A stretch of DNA of 47,503 nucleotides, taken from the NCBI GenBank assembly GCA_902363515.1, contig CABJAN010000025.1:1-47503 (forward strand). Direction: 5' to 3'. Origin of the DNA: Bacillota bacterium (lineage in GTDB: Bacteria; Bacillota; Clostridia; Lachnospirales; Lachnospiraceae). Positions 36,403 to 44,706 of the stretch are shown here, one piece after another. The position numbers and the translations under genes are program-made. The notes beneath the pieces were generated by a model. That model did not search any database and was not told the DNA's origin. It was given only the letters and a program-made list of their open reading frames with translations. Position 1 is the stretch's first letter, and the number at the start of each line of letters is the position of its first letter.

Positions 36403-36801
36403 ATGGGCAAATTATTTTATCCGGCAATTTTTCACAAAGCAGAAGAGGGCGGTTTCTGGATTTCATTTCCAGATATTCCGGAGTGTCTGACTGAGGGAGA
36501 TGATATGCAGCAGGCATATGAAATGGCAGTAGAGGCTTTGGGTCTTGCATTGGTAAACAGAAAGGAAGAAAAAGAGGAGATTCCAGTACCTTCCGAAATA
36601 GACAGAATCCAGGGAGAAGACGGAACACTTGTGATTGTAGAGTTTGATATGCAGGAATATTTACGGAAACATAATTCAAAAGCAGTGAAAAAGACACTGA
36701 GTATACCAGAATGGCTGAACGAAGAGGCGACAGCAATGGGTGTGAATTTTTCACAGGTACTTCAGGAAGCGTTGATGAGTAAATTAAATATTGGAAGATA
36801 A
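36403..36801 (+). CDS. hicB: HicB-type antitoxin
   Basis: A 132-residue antitoxin. Residues 1-75 are the degraded RNase H-like HicB domain (FYPAIFHKAEEGGFWISFPD and DDMQQAYEMAVEALGLAL). The C-terminal part (about 102-130, KTLSIPEWLNEEATAMG) looks like a ribbon-helix-helix DNA-binding region for repressing the operon. The start at 36403 follows GGAGGT by 7 nt; a longer frame from 36388 reads through that site. Neutralises HicA. Confidence 0.93.
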   Translation: MGKLFYPAIFHKAEEGGFWISFPDIPECLTEGDDMQQAYEMAVEALGLALVNRKEEKEEIPVPSEIDRIQGEDGTLVIVEFDMQEYLRKHNSKAVKKTLSIPEWLNEEATAMGVNFSQVLQEALMSKLNIGR

Positions 36802-36847
36802 GGTAAGAAGAACTTGGAGACAGGTTCTTGACTGGGAGAAAATAAAA

Positions 36848-36893
36848 AAGGTGGCTGAAATCCGTATAAACACTGGGTTTCAACCATCTTTTT
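36848..36893. terminator. Bidirectional terminator between hicAB and tRNA-Thr
   Basis: A 16-position stem with one mismatch (36848-36863 with 36875-36890) and T runs on both strands (CTTTTT on plus; TTTTTTATTTTC on minus). Ends hicAB and, on the minus strand, the tRNA transcript. Confidence 0.85.
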
Positions 36894-36899
36894 GCATCA

Positions 36900-36972
36900 A
36901 GCTGAAAATGGGACTTGAACCCACGACCCCTTCATTACGAGTGAAGTGCTCTACCAACTGAGCTATTTCAGC
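36900..36972 (-). tRNA. tRNA-Thr (anticodon CGT)
   Basis: A complete cloverleaf on the minus strand. The acceptor stem GCTGAAA pairs with TTTCAGC; D arm AGCTCAGTTGGTAGAGC; anticodon stem CTTCA/TGAAG with loop CTCGTAA giving anticodon CGT for ACG; T arm GTGGG-TTCAAGT-CCCAT. The discriminator is T and CCA is not encoded. A consensus promoter lies upstream. Confidence 0.95.
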
Positions 36973-36989
36973 GTTTCTTACGAAACAAT

Positions 36990-37018
36990 ATTTTACTGGA
37001 TTTTCCATGTGCTGTCAA
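36990..37018 (-). promoter_or_regulatory. tRNA-Thr promoter
   Basis: On the minus strand a consensus TTGACA (37018-37013), a 17-bp spacer and TAAAAT (36995-36990), 17 bp before the tRNA 5' end. It starts just after the stop of the HD-domain gene. Confidence 0.8.
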
Positions 37019-37025
37019 GGAAAAC

Positions 37026-37442
37026 TTACAGGAGAATTGCAAGAGCTCTGGTGTATTTATCTTTTAAACGCTGGGTAAGTGTTTCTCTCTGGCTTAAATG
37101 GTCTTTCATATCAGCCAGTTTGACCCACCAGACTTCGGGATAAAGCTCCTGAGCATTCTTAATGGAGCGGATATATTCTTCATAGGTTTTTTCCTGGATG
37201 CGGTGTGTGATATAATGCATATGAACTGTCAGCTTTTGACCGGAATCCAGAGACAGGATTTCCTCTGCCGGACAGGCAGAATCCTCCCAAAGATCATGAA
37301 GCCATGCCAGGGCAATGCAGTGTTCTTTTAATGCCGGGGGAATCATGGGATTTTCTTCTGTAAATGCGGCAACTCTCTGAGAATGAAGATAGGTTTTCTC
37401 ATCCAGAAAGCGTTTTGCCAGTTCCTTTGCTTCCTCTATCAT
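37026..37442 (-). CDS. HD-domain protein resembling the RelA/SpoT hydrolase domain
   Basis: A 138-residue stand-alone HD phosphohydrolase-type domain. Its motifs parallel the (p)ppGpp hydrolase domain of Rel/SpoT: YLHSQRVA near the N-terminus, LHDLWEDS (the HDxxED motif), and VKLADMKDHLSQR like the VKLADRLHNM of Rel. It is shorter than a full hydrolase, so activity on alarmones is an inference. Other nucleotide-phosphohydrolase roles are possible. AGGAGG lies 7 nt before the ATG. It stands alone upstream of the tRNA promoter. Confidence 0.75.
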   Translation of the reverse strand: MIEEAKELAKRFLDEKTYLHSQRVAAFTEENPMIPPALKEHCIALAWLHDLWEDSACPAEEILSLDSGQKLTVHMHYITHRIQEKTYEEYIRSIKNAQELYPEVWWVKLADMKDHLSQRETLTQRLKDKYTRALAILL

Positions 37443-37606
37443 CTGCAGTCCTCCTTGCTTTGTGGTACCTTTACCATACCTTAAAACCTGTCCCTTGGCA
37501 AGTATTATCTGAAAAAAGAAACAGGAAACTGGATAGAAATCATCTGAAATTCAATGTCAGGAATTGACAGCACACCTGATTTATGCCATTATATAACATG
37601 ATGTCA

Positions 37607-37668
37607 GGGTCAAAAGGTCATGAATCACGTTGTGCTTGCACATAAGTGATTTTATGCCTTTATGACCC
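37607..37668. repeat. Long imperfect palindrome in the potA upstream gap
   Basis: A hairpin of about 62 nt: GGGTC (37607-37611) pairs with GACCC (37664-37668), GAATCAC with GTGATT and TGTG with CACA at the tip, with small bulges. No long T tract follows. It occupies the 385-base gap 37443-37827 together with the hairpin at 37726-37757. Short open frames through it look like chance. It may be a dispersed palindromic repeat or a structured leader. Confidence 0.55.
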
Positions 37669-37725
37669 GACCCAAAATGAGGATAAAAGTGGGGCGCATG
37701 CACCACGATATCCGAATTTGGGGCA

Positions 37726-37757
37726 GGATTGTGGGAGCACAGCGTGCGGAACAATCC
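37726..37757. repeat. Second palindrome upstream of potA
   Basis: GGATTGT (37726-37732) pairs with ACAATCC (37751-37757), with an inner GCAC/GTGC. It lies 25 bp before the potA -35 box and belongs to the same structured gap. Confidence 0.5.
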
Positions 37758-37781
37758 GTCAGACATCTTTTGATTCTGTTA

Positions 37782-37810
37782 TTGTAACATGGTAACGTTT
37801 TAAATAGAAT
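37782..37810 (+). promoter_or_regulatory. potABCD promoter
   Basis: TTGTAA (37782-37787), a 17-bp spacer and TAGAAT (37805-37810), 17 nt before the potA start. GTAAC occurs twice (37784 and 37792), a possible operator. Confidence 0.5.
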
Positions 37811-37827
37811 AAGAAGAAGGATGAAAC

Positions 37828-38907
37828 ATGAGTGGACAATTACTGGAATTGAAAAATATAACGAAGCGTTTCGGTGAAACAGATGTGCTCAATGGAATCA
37901 CTCTTTCTATAGAAAAGGGTGAGTTTATTACCTTTTTGGGAGCTTCCGGCTGTGGGAAAACCACCACGCTGAGAATTATTGCAGGTCTGGAGCAGCCGGA
38001 CAGCGGCAGCGTGTTTCTGGATGGAAAAGAGGTCACAGGTTTGTCACCAAACGAAAGAGACGTGAATACGGTTTTTCAGAACTATGCGTTGTTTCCACAT
38101 ATGAATGTGGAGGCAAATGTGGGATATGGATTAAAAATTAAAAAAGTTCCCAAGGGAGAAATGAAAAAAAGAGTTCATGAGATGCTGGAACTGGTGCAAC
38201 TGCAAGGCTATGAAAAGAGAATGCCTTCAGAGCTCTCTGGTGGACAGAAGCAGAGGGTTGCCATTGCAAGGGCTTTGGTGAACAGTCCGAAGCTGTTGCT
38301 TTTGGATGAACCTCTGGGAGCTTTGGATTTGAAGCTGAGACGGGCCATGCAGATTGAATTAAAGCGTTTGCAGAAAAAATTGGGAATTACCTTTCTCTAT
38401 ATTACCCATGATCAGGAAGAAGCCATTAATATGTCTGACCGGATTGTGGTTATGAAAAATGGAAGATTTGAACAGATTGGCACACCGGATGAGATTTACA
38501 ATCATCCAAGGACCAGTTATGTGGCAGACTTTGTTGGCAATGCTAATATTCTTACAGGAACGGTGCATAAAATAGAAGGAGAACTGGCAGAAGTAGAAAT
38601 AGAGGGACAGCTTCTTCAGGCTTTGGCTGTACCGGGATTAAGTGAAGGACAAGCTATGGCGCTGGCAGTAAGAAGAGAGAACCTGTCTGTATGTGAAACC
38701 TGTACCAAAGGCCTTGCGGCAGTGGTGGAGGACAAGTCTTTTAATGCAGGACAGCTTCATATGACGGTTCGGCTGAAATCAGGAAAGGAGCTTACTGCAA
38801 GCCGCTACGGCATGGATTCCAATCTGGTTCCTGGACAAAAGGTGTGTGTGGGCTGGAAGCCGGAGCAGGCAGTGTTTGTGGATTTGAAACAGGAGGCGCA
38901 GGAATGA
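37828..38907 (+). CDS. potA: Spermidine/putrescine ABC transporter ATP-binding protein
   Basis: The ATPase of the PotABCD polyamine importer, 359 residues. Walker A is GASGCGKTT (38-46), the Q loop NTVFQNYALFPH, signature LSGGQKQRVAIARAL (136-150), Walker B LLLLDEP with E161, and the H-loop His is H194. The C-terminal 110 residues form the TOBE domain found in this subfamily. First gene of potABCD; its stop overlaps the potB start (ATGA). Confidence 0.95.
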   Translation: MSGQLLELKNITKRFGETDVLNGITLSIEKGEFITFLGASGCGKTTTLRIIAGLEQPDSGSVFLDGKEVTGLSPNERDVNTVFQNYALFPHMNVEANVGYGLKIKKVPKGEMKKRVHEMLELVQLQGYEKRMPSELSGGQKQRVAIARALVNSPKLLLLDEPLGALDLKLRRAMQIELKRLQKKLGITFLYITHDQEEAINMSDRIVVMKNGRFEQIGTPDEIYNHPRTSYVADFVGNANILTGTVHKIEGELAEVEIEGQLLQALAVPGLSEGQAMALAVRRENLSVCETCTKGLAAVVEDKSFNAGQLHMTVRLKSGKELTASRYGMDSNLVPGQKVCVGWKPEQAVFVDLKQEAQE

Positions 38908-39761
38908 AGAAAAAGAAAAAACCAGGACTTTTTCTAACCGTACTTCCTCTCTATGCCTTTACCCTGTGTTTTGTGGTAGGACCGCTTCTTTATATGATTG
39001 CCTTGAGTTTTGCCACACCAGGGGCAGGTTCTTCCACCATTTGGGATTTTACGCTGGATAATTATAAGAAAATTGCAGAGCCGGTCTATCTTCAGAGTTT
39101 TGCACAGTCTTTTCAACTGGCGATTACCAGTACTCTGCTCATTGTTCTGCTGGGATATCCTTTTGGGTATTTTATGGCAAAGCTGTCAGAAAAGGGAAAG
39201 CGCAGGATGATGCTTTTGATTATGGTGCCTTTCTGGACCAGCTCTCTGATTCGGATGTATGGATGGATTTTGATTTTACAGGCAAAAGGCGTGCTGAATA
39301 CCCTTCTTCTGAAGCTGGGATTCATTGAAGAGCCTTTGAAAATCCTCTATTCTTATCCGGCAGTGGTCATTGGCATGATTTATGCTCTGCTGCCTTTTAT
39401 GATACTTTCCGTATATTCCAGTGTGGAAAAAATGGACTGGTCTCTGGTTGAGGCTGCCAGAGATCTGGGAGCCGGAGCGGTACAGGCATTTTTTACCATT
39501 ACGTTAAAGCTCACCCTTCCGGGATTGCTCACAGGAGTGATTCTCACTTTTATTCCTTCCATGGGGCTGTTTTTTATTGCAGATATTCTGGGAGGCAATA
39601 AAATTGTGCTGGTAGGAAGTGTAATCCAGGATCAGCTTACCAGAGGAAGCAACTGGCCTTTTGCAGCAGCGCTTGCAGTGGTGCTTATGGTGCTTACTTC
39701 CCTGATGATTGTGGTGTACCGCAAAGTCACCCATGTAAAGGATTTGGAGGGATTGTTTTGA
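38904..39761 (+). CDS. potB: Spermidine/putrescine ABC transporter permease PotB
   Basis: A 285-residue inner-membrane permease with about six helices. The EAA loop that contacts PotA is visible as EAARDLGAGAVQAFFTITL (beginning near residue 185). The start at 38904 follows AGGAGG with 7 nt spacing; a longer frame back to 38844 lies within potA. The basic N-terminus MKKKKKP is cytoplasmic. The stop overlaps the potC start by 4 nt. Confidence 0.94.
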   Translation: MKKKKKPGLFLTVLPLYAFTLCFVVGPLLYMIALSFATPGAGSSTIWDFTLDNYKKIAEPVYLQSFAQSFQLAITSTLLIVLLGYPFGYFMAKLSEKGKRRMMLLIMVPFWTSSLIRMYGWILILQAKGVLNTLLLKLGFIEEPLKILYSYPAVVIGMIYALLPFMILSVYSSVEKMDWSLVEAARDLGAGAVQAFFTITLKLTLPGLLTGVILTFIPSMGLFFIADILGGNKIVLVGSVIQDQLTRGSNWPFAAALAVVLMVLTSLMIVVYRKVTHVKDLEGLF

Positions 39762-40534
39762 AAAAAAAGTGGAAATGGTCGAACCTGTATCTGGTTATAC
39801 TATTGCTTGTTATGTATCTGCCCCTGGCTATGGTGGTGATTTTTTCCTTTAATGAATCGAAATTATCTGCCAGCTTTACAGGGTTTTCCCTGAAATGGTA
39901 CGAAACCCTGGCTCATGACAGGGATTTAAAAGAAGCGCTGTTAAACAGTATTACCCTGGGGCTGTTAAGCTGTGGAATTTCGGCTGTCATTGGAACCCTG
40001 GGGGCAGTGGGAATGGCCAGAGTGAATTACAAAAGCAAAGGAATGATGGAATATCTTTCTACAATTCCCATTATGATACCGGAGATTATTCTGGGCATGG
40101 TGTTTTTAGTATTTTTCTCCATGCTGGATTTACCTTTTGGTATGACAACCCTGGTAATTGCGCATACTACCTTCTGTGTACCATATATTTTTATGATGGT
40201 AAAGGCAAGGCTGGTGGGAATTGATAAATCTTTGGAAGAAGCGGCCAGAGATTTAGGCGCAGGACCTGTCAGAACCTTTTTTGACATTACCATGCCGCTG
40301 ATTATGCCGGCAGTGCTGTCTGGCTGTCTGTTGGCCTTTGCTATGTCTTTTGATGATGTGGTGATTAGTATTTTTGTCAATGGCCCAAGGCTGAATACAC
40401 TTCCTGTGAAGGTTTATGCTCAATTAAAAACAGGCGTTACACCGGAAATTAATGCCCTGTGTACGGTGATTCTGGTTGTCATTGCTATGGTTTTGGGGAT
40501 TTCCGCATGGATTGGAAAAAAATCAAGAAAATAA
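39758..40534 (+). CDS. potC: Spermidine/putrescine ABC transporter permease PotC (TTG start)
   Basis: A 258-residue permease with about six helices. The EAA loop reads EEAARDLGAGPVRTFFDITM. The start codon is TTG at 39758, supported by GGAGG 7 nt upstream and a 4-nt overlap with the potB stop (TTGA), which is typical coupling. Pairs with PotB to form the channel. Confidence 0.93.
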   Translation: MKKKWKWSNLYLVILLLVMYLPLAMVVIFSFNESKLSASFTGFSLKWYETLAHDRDLKEALLNSITLGLLSCGISAVIGTLGAVGMARVNYKSKGMMEYLSTIPIMIPEIILGMVFLVFFSMLDLPFGMTTLVIAHTTFCVPYIFMMVKARLVGIDKSLEEAARDLGAGPVRTFFDITMPLIMPAVLSGCLLAFAMSFDDVVISIFVNGPRLNTLPVKVYAQLKTGVTPEINALCTVILVVIAMVLGISAWIGKKSRK

Positions 40535-40545
40535 GGAGAATGTTT

Positions 40546-41586
40546 ATGAAGAAAAAAATAATTGCAATGTTACTTTGTGCAGCAATGGTTGGAACTATGC
40601 TGACAGGATGTGGTGAGAAAAAGGAAGAGGATAACAGGGAACTGGTACTCTATACCTGGGAAGGACTGTTCCCCCAGGAGGTTCTGGATCAGTTTGAGGA
40701 AGAAAAAGGAATTAAAATTATCAGTTCCAACTTTGACTCCAATGAAACCATGTTGGAAAAGGTGCAGCAGTCCGATGGAAAGGATTATGACCTTGTCATT
40801 GGAGATGATTACATTATTGAACAGGTGGTAAACAACGGACTGGCACAGAAGCTGGATAAATCCAAGCTGTCTAATTATGGGAACATTAATCCCCTGTATC
40901 AGAGCCAGTTCTATGACCCGGAAAATGAATATACCATTCCTCATGGGGCTGGTATTCCTCTGATTGTATATGACCCGGAGCAGGTGGACTTTGAAATTAA
41001 AGGCTACAGTGATTTGTGGAATCCAGAACTGGAAGATAAAATCGCCACCATTGCCAGCTACCGCGCTATTGAAGGAATGGTGCTGCTGACTATGGGAAAA
41101 AGCATGAATGAAGAGGATCCTGCAGTGATTAAGGAAGCAGGGGAAAAATTAAAAGAACTGGCCCCAAATATCCGTATGATTCAGGATACCAATACTCAGA
41201 ATGCTTTGTTAAATGGGGAAGCGGCAGTGGGAATCTTGTATACCTCCCAGGTGATTGCAGCTCTTGCGGAAAACCCGGATTTGAAGGTGGTTTACCCGGA
41301 AGAAGGACTGGGATTTGGAATCATGAACTTCTATATTCCAAAGAATGCGCCGGATACAGAGGAAGCCTACGAATTTTTAGACTATATTTTGGAGCCGGAG
41401 GTAGCGGCAGAATGCTTTAATTTCCTTGGCTATTACTGCACTAATAAGGCTGCAGATGAGCTGGTAAATCCAGATCTGGTGGTGCCGGATTCTGTTACAA
41501 AGGGAGAAATCATTCAGAACGTAAGCCAGGAGGCCGAAGAAGTTTATAATCAGAACTGGACAGAATTTAAAGCAGCATGTGATTAA
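40546..41586 (+). CDS. potD: Spermidine/putrescine-binding lipoprotein PotD
   Basis: The 346-residue substrate-binding protein. A lipoprotein signal ends at the lipobox LTGC (C22), so it is anchored outside the membrane. The mature part has polyamine-binding features: LVLYTWEGLFPQEVLDQFEE, then GDDYIIEQVVNNGLAQKLD. The start at 40546 follows AAGGAG by 7 nt; an ATG two codons earlier is too close to that site. Delivers polyamine to PotBC. Exact ligand (spermidine or putrescine) cannot be told. Confidence 0.94.
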   Translation: MKKKIIAMLLCAAMVGTMLTGCGEKKEEDNRELVLYTWEGLFPQEVLDQFEEEKGIKIISSNFDSNETMLEKVQQSDGKDYDLVIGDDYIIEQVVNNGLAQKLDKSKLSNYGNINPLYQSQFYDPENEYTIPHGAGIPLIVYDPEQVDFEIKGYSDLWNPELEDKIATIASYRAIEGMVLLTMGKSMNEEDPAVIKEAGEKLKELAPNIRMIQDTNTQNALLNGEAAVGILYTSQVIAALAENPDLKVVYPEEGLGFGIMNFYIPKNAPDTEEAYEFLDYILEPEVAAECFNFLGYYCTNKAADELVNPDLVVPDSVTKGEIIQNVSQEAEEVYNQNWTEFKAACD

Positions 41587-41607
41587 GAGATACATAAGAT
41601 AAAAGAG

Positions 41608-41787
41608 AAAAAGAGTTGTGGTGCAATTGATTCGTTAACGAATTGACGCATTCCAGAATACCAATACCATTCCGGCTCAGCCTGCGCTCGCTTTGAGCCT
41701 GTAGTCTCAAAGCGTACTCGGCAGATTCGCTGGAACGGTATTGATAGTCTGGAATGCTGGTTTGTTGTTTGTGCTGCAGCTCTTTTT
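41608..41787 (+). terminator. Large nested inverted repeat ending the pot operon
   Basis: About 180 nt fold into nested arms: AAAAAGAG (41608-41615) with CTCTTTTT (41780-41787); GCATTCCAGA (41648-41657) with TCTGGAATGC (41748-41757) plus CAATACC with GGTATTG; and GCTTTGAG (41690-41697) with CTCAAAGC (41706-41713). A 14-bp palindrome ATTCGTTAACGAAT lies at 41630-41643. The outer arm gives T runs on both strands, so it can end potD and the convergent transporter relic, but it is far larger than a normal terminator and may be an inserted palindromic element. Confidence 0.55.
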
Positions 41788-41810
41788 GTATACAAGATTA
41801 TGTATTATGG

Positions 41811-42589
41811 TTAGGAATTGGCGGACAGGGTGTAGGCAGTATAAAATTCTGCTTTGTGATTCATGAGTTCCTGGAAGGTTCCCTGTTCTTTGATTTCTCC
41901 CTGGTCTATGTAGTAGATACAATCAAATTTTTGCATGTAACTGCCCTGAATATCATGGGTAATGATAACCATGGTACAGTCTGTTTCCAGGAGATGTTCC
42001 ATGACTTCGTGGGTGGTTTTCACATCTAAGCTGGCAGTAGCCTCATCTGCAATCAGATATTGACAGTGACGAAGCAGGGCTCTGGCAAGGGCAATGCGCT
42101 GTGCTTGTCCCCCTGATAAATTTTTTCCGTTTTCTAATAATACAGTCTGCAAGCCCTGGGGCTGCGCCTGGACAAAATCAGATAAACCTGCCTTGTCTAT
42201 GGCAGTTTCGATTTCTTCCGTGGAGAAAGATTCACCCAGACAGAAATTTTCATGAATAGTATCCGAAAAAATATAGGGGCTTTGAGGAATCATCATAATT
42301 CTTTTTAAGTCTCGTCCATCTGCCTCAATATTTGTTCACAGCTTTTGCAGGCCATTTTGGTGAAGGACATTCTGCTGGCATATTCCAGCATGTGGCTGAG
42401 CAAAATAATAGCAATTCCCTGGAAAAGACAGAGGATGGCAGCCTGCTTATCCGGTGCGTCAATAATCCACTGCATAATATAAGATTTCAGAGGCGCAGCT
42501 ACAGCAAGGAAGAGGGTACTGAAAAGAAAAAGCAGACATAAAAGCTTTTTTTCCAGAAGATATTTTGACAAGGTTTGTTGAGTGTGCAT
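41811..42589 (-). pseudogene. Relic of an ABC exporter (membrane and ATPase parts joined by deletion)
   Basis: The first 94 residues (to the TAA at 42305) have two membrane helices of an ABC exporter membrane domain. The other frame resumes with KRIMMIPQSPYIFSDTI, the segment around the ATPase Q loop, then NLSGGQAQRIALARALL, LIADEATASLD and IITHD. The rest of the membrane domain and Walker A are missing, roughly 300 residues, and the frame shifts at the junction, so the gene is dead. The start at 42589 has AGGGGGT 7 nt upstream. It resembles the CydD/MsbA-type exporters in layout. Confidence 0.8.
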
Positions 42590-42729
42590 GATTGGCACCC
42601 CCTTTCTGAATGTAATGTGATAAAAAATCAAATTCAGTATACATGGAAATGATACACATGTCAAAAAACATGTTGGATTTTGCAAACTATGTAGAATACA
42701 ACACGTTTTCTGTCTCTTGTGCAAAGCTA

Positions 42730-42758
42730 TTGAGCAGATGGAAAAAATAGAATATAAT
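42730..42758 (+). promoter_or_regulatory. Promoter of the LytTR/GHKL operon
   Basis: TTGAGC (42730-42735), a 17-bp spacer and a perfect TATAAT (42753-42758), 28 nt before the regulator start. Confidence 0.6.
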
Positions 42759-42786
42759 CAAAGAAAAACGAATTGGATTATTAAGT

Positions 42787-43494
42787 ATGAGAATAGCGAT
42801 TTGTGATGATGAAAAGAGTGCAAGAGACCTTCTTTTGCAAATGTTATGGGAATATCCGGAAGCTTTTTCCTGTTTAGATACCTATGAAAGTGGAGAGGAA
42901 TTTCTGGAATCCGGAAAGAATTATGACCTTTTGTTTCTGGATATTGATATGAAGGGCATGGATGGCATTGAAACTGCCAGGAAAATCCGTTTAAGGGATA
43001 AAAAACTGAAAATTGTTTATGTGACAGCTTACAGAGAATATGCGGGAAAGGCATTTTCAGTTCACGCTTTTGGATATTTGCTGAAGCCTGTGAAAAAAGA
43101 AAGATTGTTTGCCCAGATAGAAGATGCGAAATCCTATCGGGAGGAGGAAAAACAGGAAGAAGAACCTTTAGAATTTATGACTACAGAAGGCCGAACGCTT
43201 TTGCTGCCGGGAGATATTTATTATTTTGAATTCTGGAACCGAAAAATCAGATTGTGTACAAAAGAAGGCATTTTGGAGATGAAAGGAAAAATCGGTGATG
43301 TCAGGGCCAGAATGGAGAAATATGGATTTGCAGCCCCACATAAAAGTTTTGTGGTGAACCTGGAACGGATTAAAAATATTAAAGGATATGAGATTTTCCT
43401 GATGAATGGAGCCTGTATCCCCCTTTCTCAGAAACAGGCGGTGGGATTTAAGGAAACCTTGAGTAAATATCTGGCAGACAGGAAGGAAGTGTAA
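42787..43494 (+). CDS. LytTR-family response regulator
   Basis: A 235-residue regulator. The receiver domain has the acidic pair D7-D8, phospho-acceptor D52 in LLFLDIDMKGMDG and the conserved Lys in GYLLKPVKKE. The C-terminal LytTR DNA-binding domain (about 130-232) has HKSFVVNLERIKNIKGYEI and IPLSQKQAVGFKE. LytTR systems often govern peptide-related or envelope functions. The Shine-Dalgarno is weak. The cognate kinase starts 2 nt after its stop. Confidence 0.93.
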   Translation: MRIAICDDEKSARDLLLQMLWEYPEAFSCLDTYESGEEFLESGKNYDLLFLDIDMKGMDGIETARKIRLRDKKLKIVYVTAYREYAGKAFSVHAFGYLLKPVKKERLFAQIEDAKSYREEEKQEEEPLEFMTTEGRTLLLPGDIYYFEFWNRKIRLCTKEGILEMKGKIGDVRARMEKYGFAAPHKSFVVNLERIKNIKGYEIFLMNGACIPLSQKQAVGFKETLSKYLADRKEV

Positions 43495-43495
43495 A

Positions 43496-44704
43496 ATGGA
43501 GATTCTATATGGAATCGATATTCTGGTATTAATCTTAACCGGGGGCTGGTATGGGTATGAGATATGGCATACCAGACAAAGGGATAAGCGCGCCTGTGTG
43601 TTTTACCTGCTTTTGTTTTTTGCAGGAGTTGTGCTTAGCTGGTCTTTTTCCATTTATATGGAAAATATGGTTTTTTCAGAAGTCGTAGCCAGCAATTTTC
43701 TCTGGTTTCGCATTCAGGATCCTTTTTCGGAAGCAGCAAAAATTGGCGCTGCAAGCAGATGGGTATTGGAAGTTTTGTGGGTGTGGATTTTATCCGGTTT
43801 TTTGAAAAAGAAGCAGGATACAGAAATTTTGAAGAAGCAGAAGTGGCTGTTTTGGGCAATGCCGATTATTTCTGTATTTATACTGCTTTCCCTTTACTGG
43901 ATGGGAGAGTATTATGTAACCTGGAATGGATATGGTCTGATTCTGGTGAATGTTGTTTTGCTTTTTGCAATTAATGGATGTTCCGTTTATTTTTATCGTT
44001 TGGTGATTAAGGGGTATGAAGCAGAAAAACAATACCGCTTGTACAAACAGAGAGAAGAACTGGTATATGAGCATTATCAGAAATTGGAAAAAAATTATCA
44101 GGAATCCAGAAAAATTGTTCACGATATGAAAAACCACATGCACGCCATGATGAAGTTGTATGAAGAGGGAGAGACAGAAGAGGCCCATTCCTATGGTCTG
44201 GAAGTGTTTCACCTGTTGAATCAGACTGGTCATATGTGGTATACGGAAAATCGGATGTTAAATATTATTCTCAATGAAAAGCTTTCAGAAGGAGAGATGA
44301 AGGGAGTTTCCCTGTCCCTGGATGTTGAGGAGCATAGCCTGGATGGTATCAGGGAAATTGATATTACTACGATTTTTGCAAATTTATTGGATAATGCCAT
44401 AGAAGCGCTTGGAGTACAGGAAGAAAACAAAGAAAAGTTTTTGAAAATTTCTGTGAGAAGAGTCCGGGATTTTCTAATGATTGAACTTTGCAATTCCAAA
44501 GGAACCAGGCAGAAAAAGAAGGGAAACCACCAGGGACTTGGGCTTAAAAATGTAAAGGAAGCCCTGGAAAAATACGAAGGAACCTGTACCATAGAGGAGG
44601 ATAAAAAACAGTACAGGGTAATTCTTATGATACCTTCGCTTTTTCATTCTGCTGTGGAAGAACAGGGTAGAGAAACTGATAAAAAAGAAAAGGAGCGTGT
44701 GTAA
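43496..44704 (+). CDS. GHKL-domain sensor histidine kinase
   Basis: A 402-residue AgrC/NatK-type kinase. Five or six membrane helices fill residues 1-170. A coiled segment follows, then the phospho-acceptor H209 in KIVHDMKNHMHAMMK. The GHKL ATPase domain has the N box ANLLDNAIEAL (N300) and a G box GNHQGLGLKNVKEALEKY. Such kinases often sense peptides. Paired with the preceding LytTR regulator; the lipoprotein gene starts 3 nt after its stop. Confidence 0.92.
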   Translation: MEILYGIDILVLILTGGWYGYEIWHTRQRDKRACVFYLLLFFAGVVLSWSFSIYMENMVFSEVVASNFLWFRIQDPFSEAAKIGAASRWVLEVLWVWILSGFLKKKQDTEILKKQKWLFWAMPIISVFILLSLYWMGEYYVTWNGYGLILVNVVLLFAINGCSVYFYRLVIKGYEAEKQYRLYKQREELVYEHYQKLEKNYQESRKIVHDMKNHMHAMMKLYEEGETEEAHSYGLEVFHLLNQTGHMWYTENRMLNIILNEKLSEGEMKGVSLSLDVEEHSLDGIREIDITTIFANLLDNAIEALGVQEENKEKFLKISVRRVRDFLMIELCNSKGTRQKKKGNHQGLGLKNVKEALEKYEGTCTIEEDKKQYRVILMIPSLFHSAVEEQGRETDKKEKERV

Positions 44705-44706
44705 TT

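Noticed and set aside
36011..36883. 290-codon minus-strand frame
   Set aside because: It is antisense to hicAB and the zinc-ribbon gene, has no ribosome site and shows runs of Pro, Ser and Leu typical of a shadow frame.
37581..37766. 61-codon frame in the potA upstream gap
   Set aside because: It covers palindromic sequence and has no ribosome site; a repeat explains it better.
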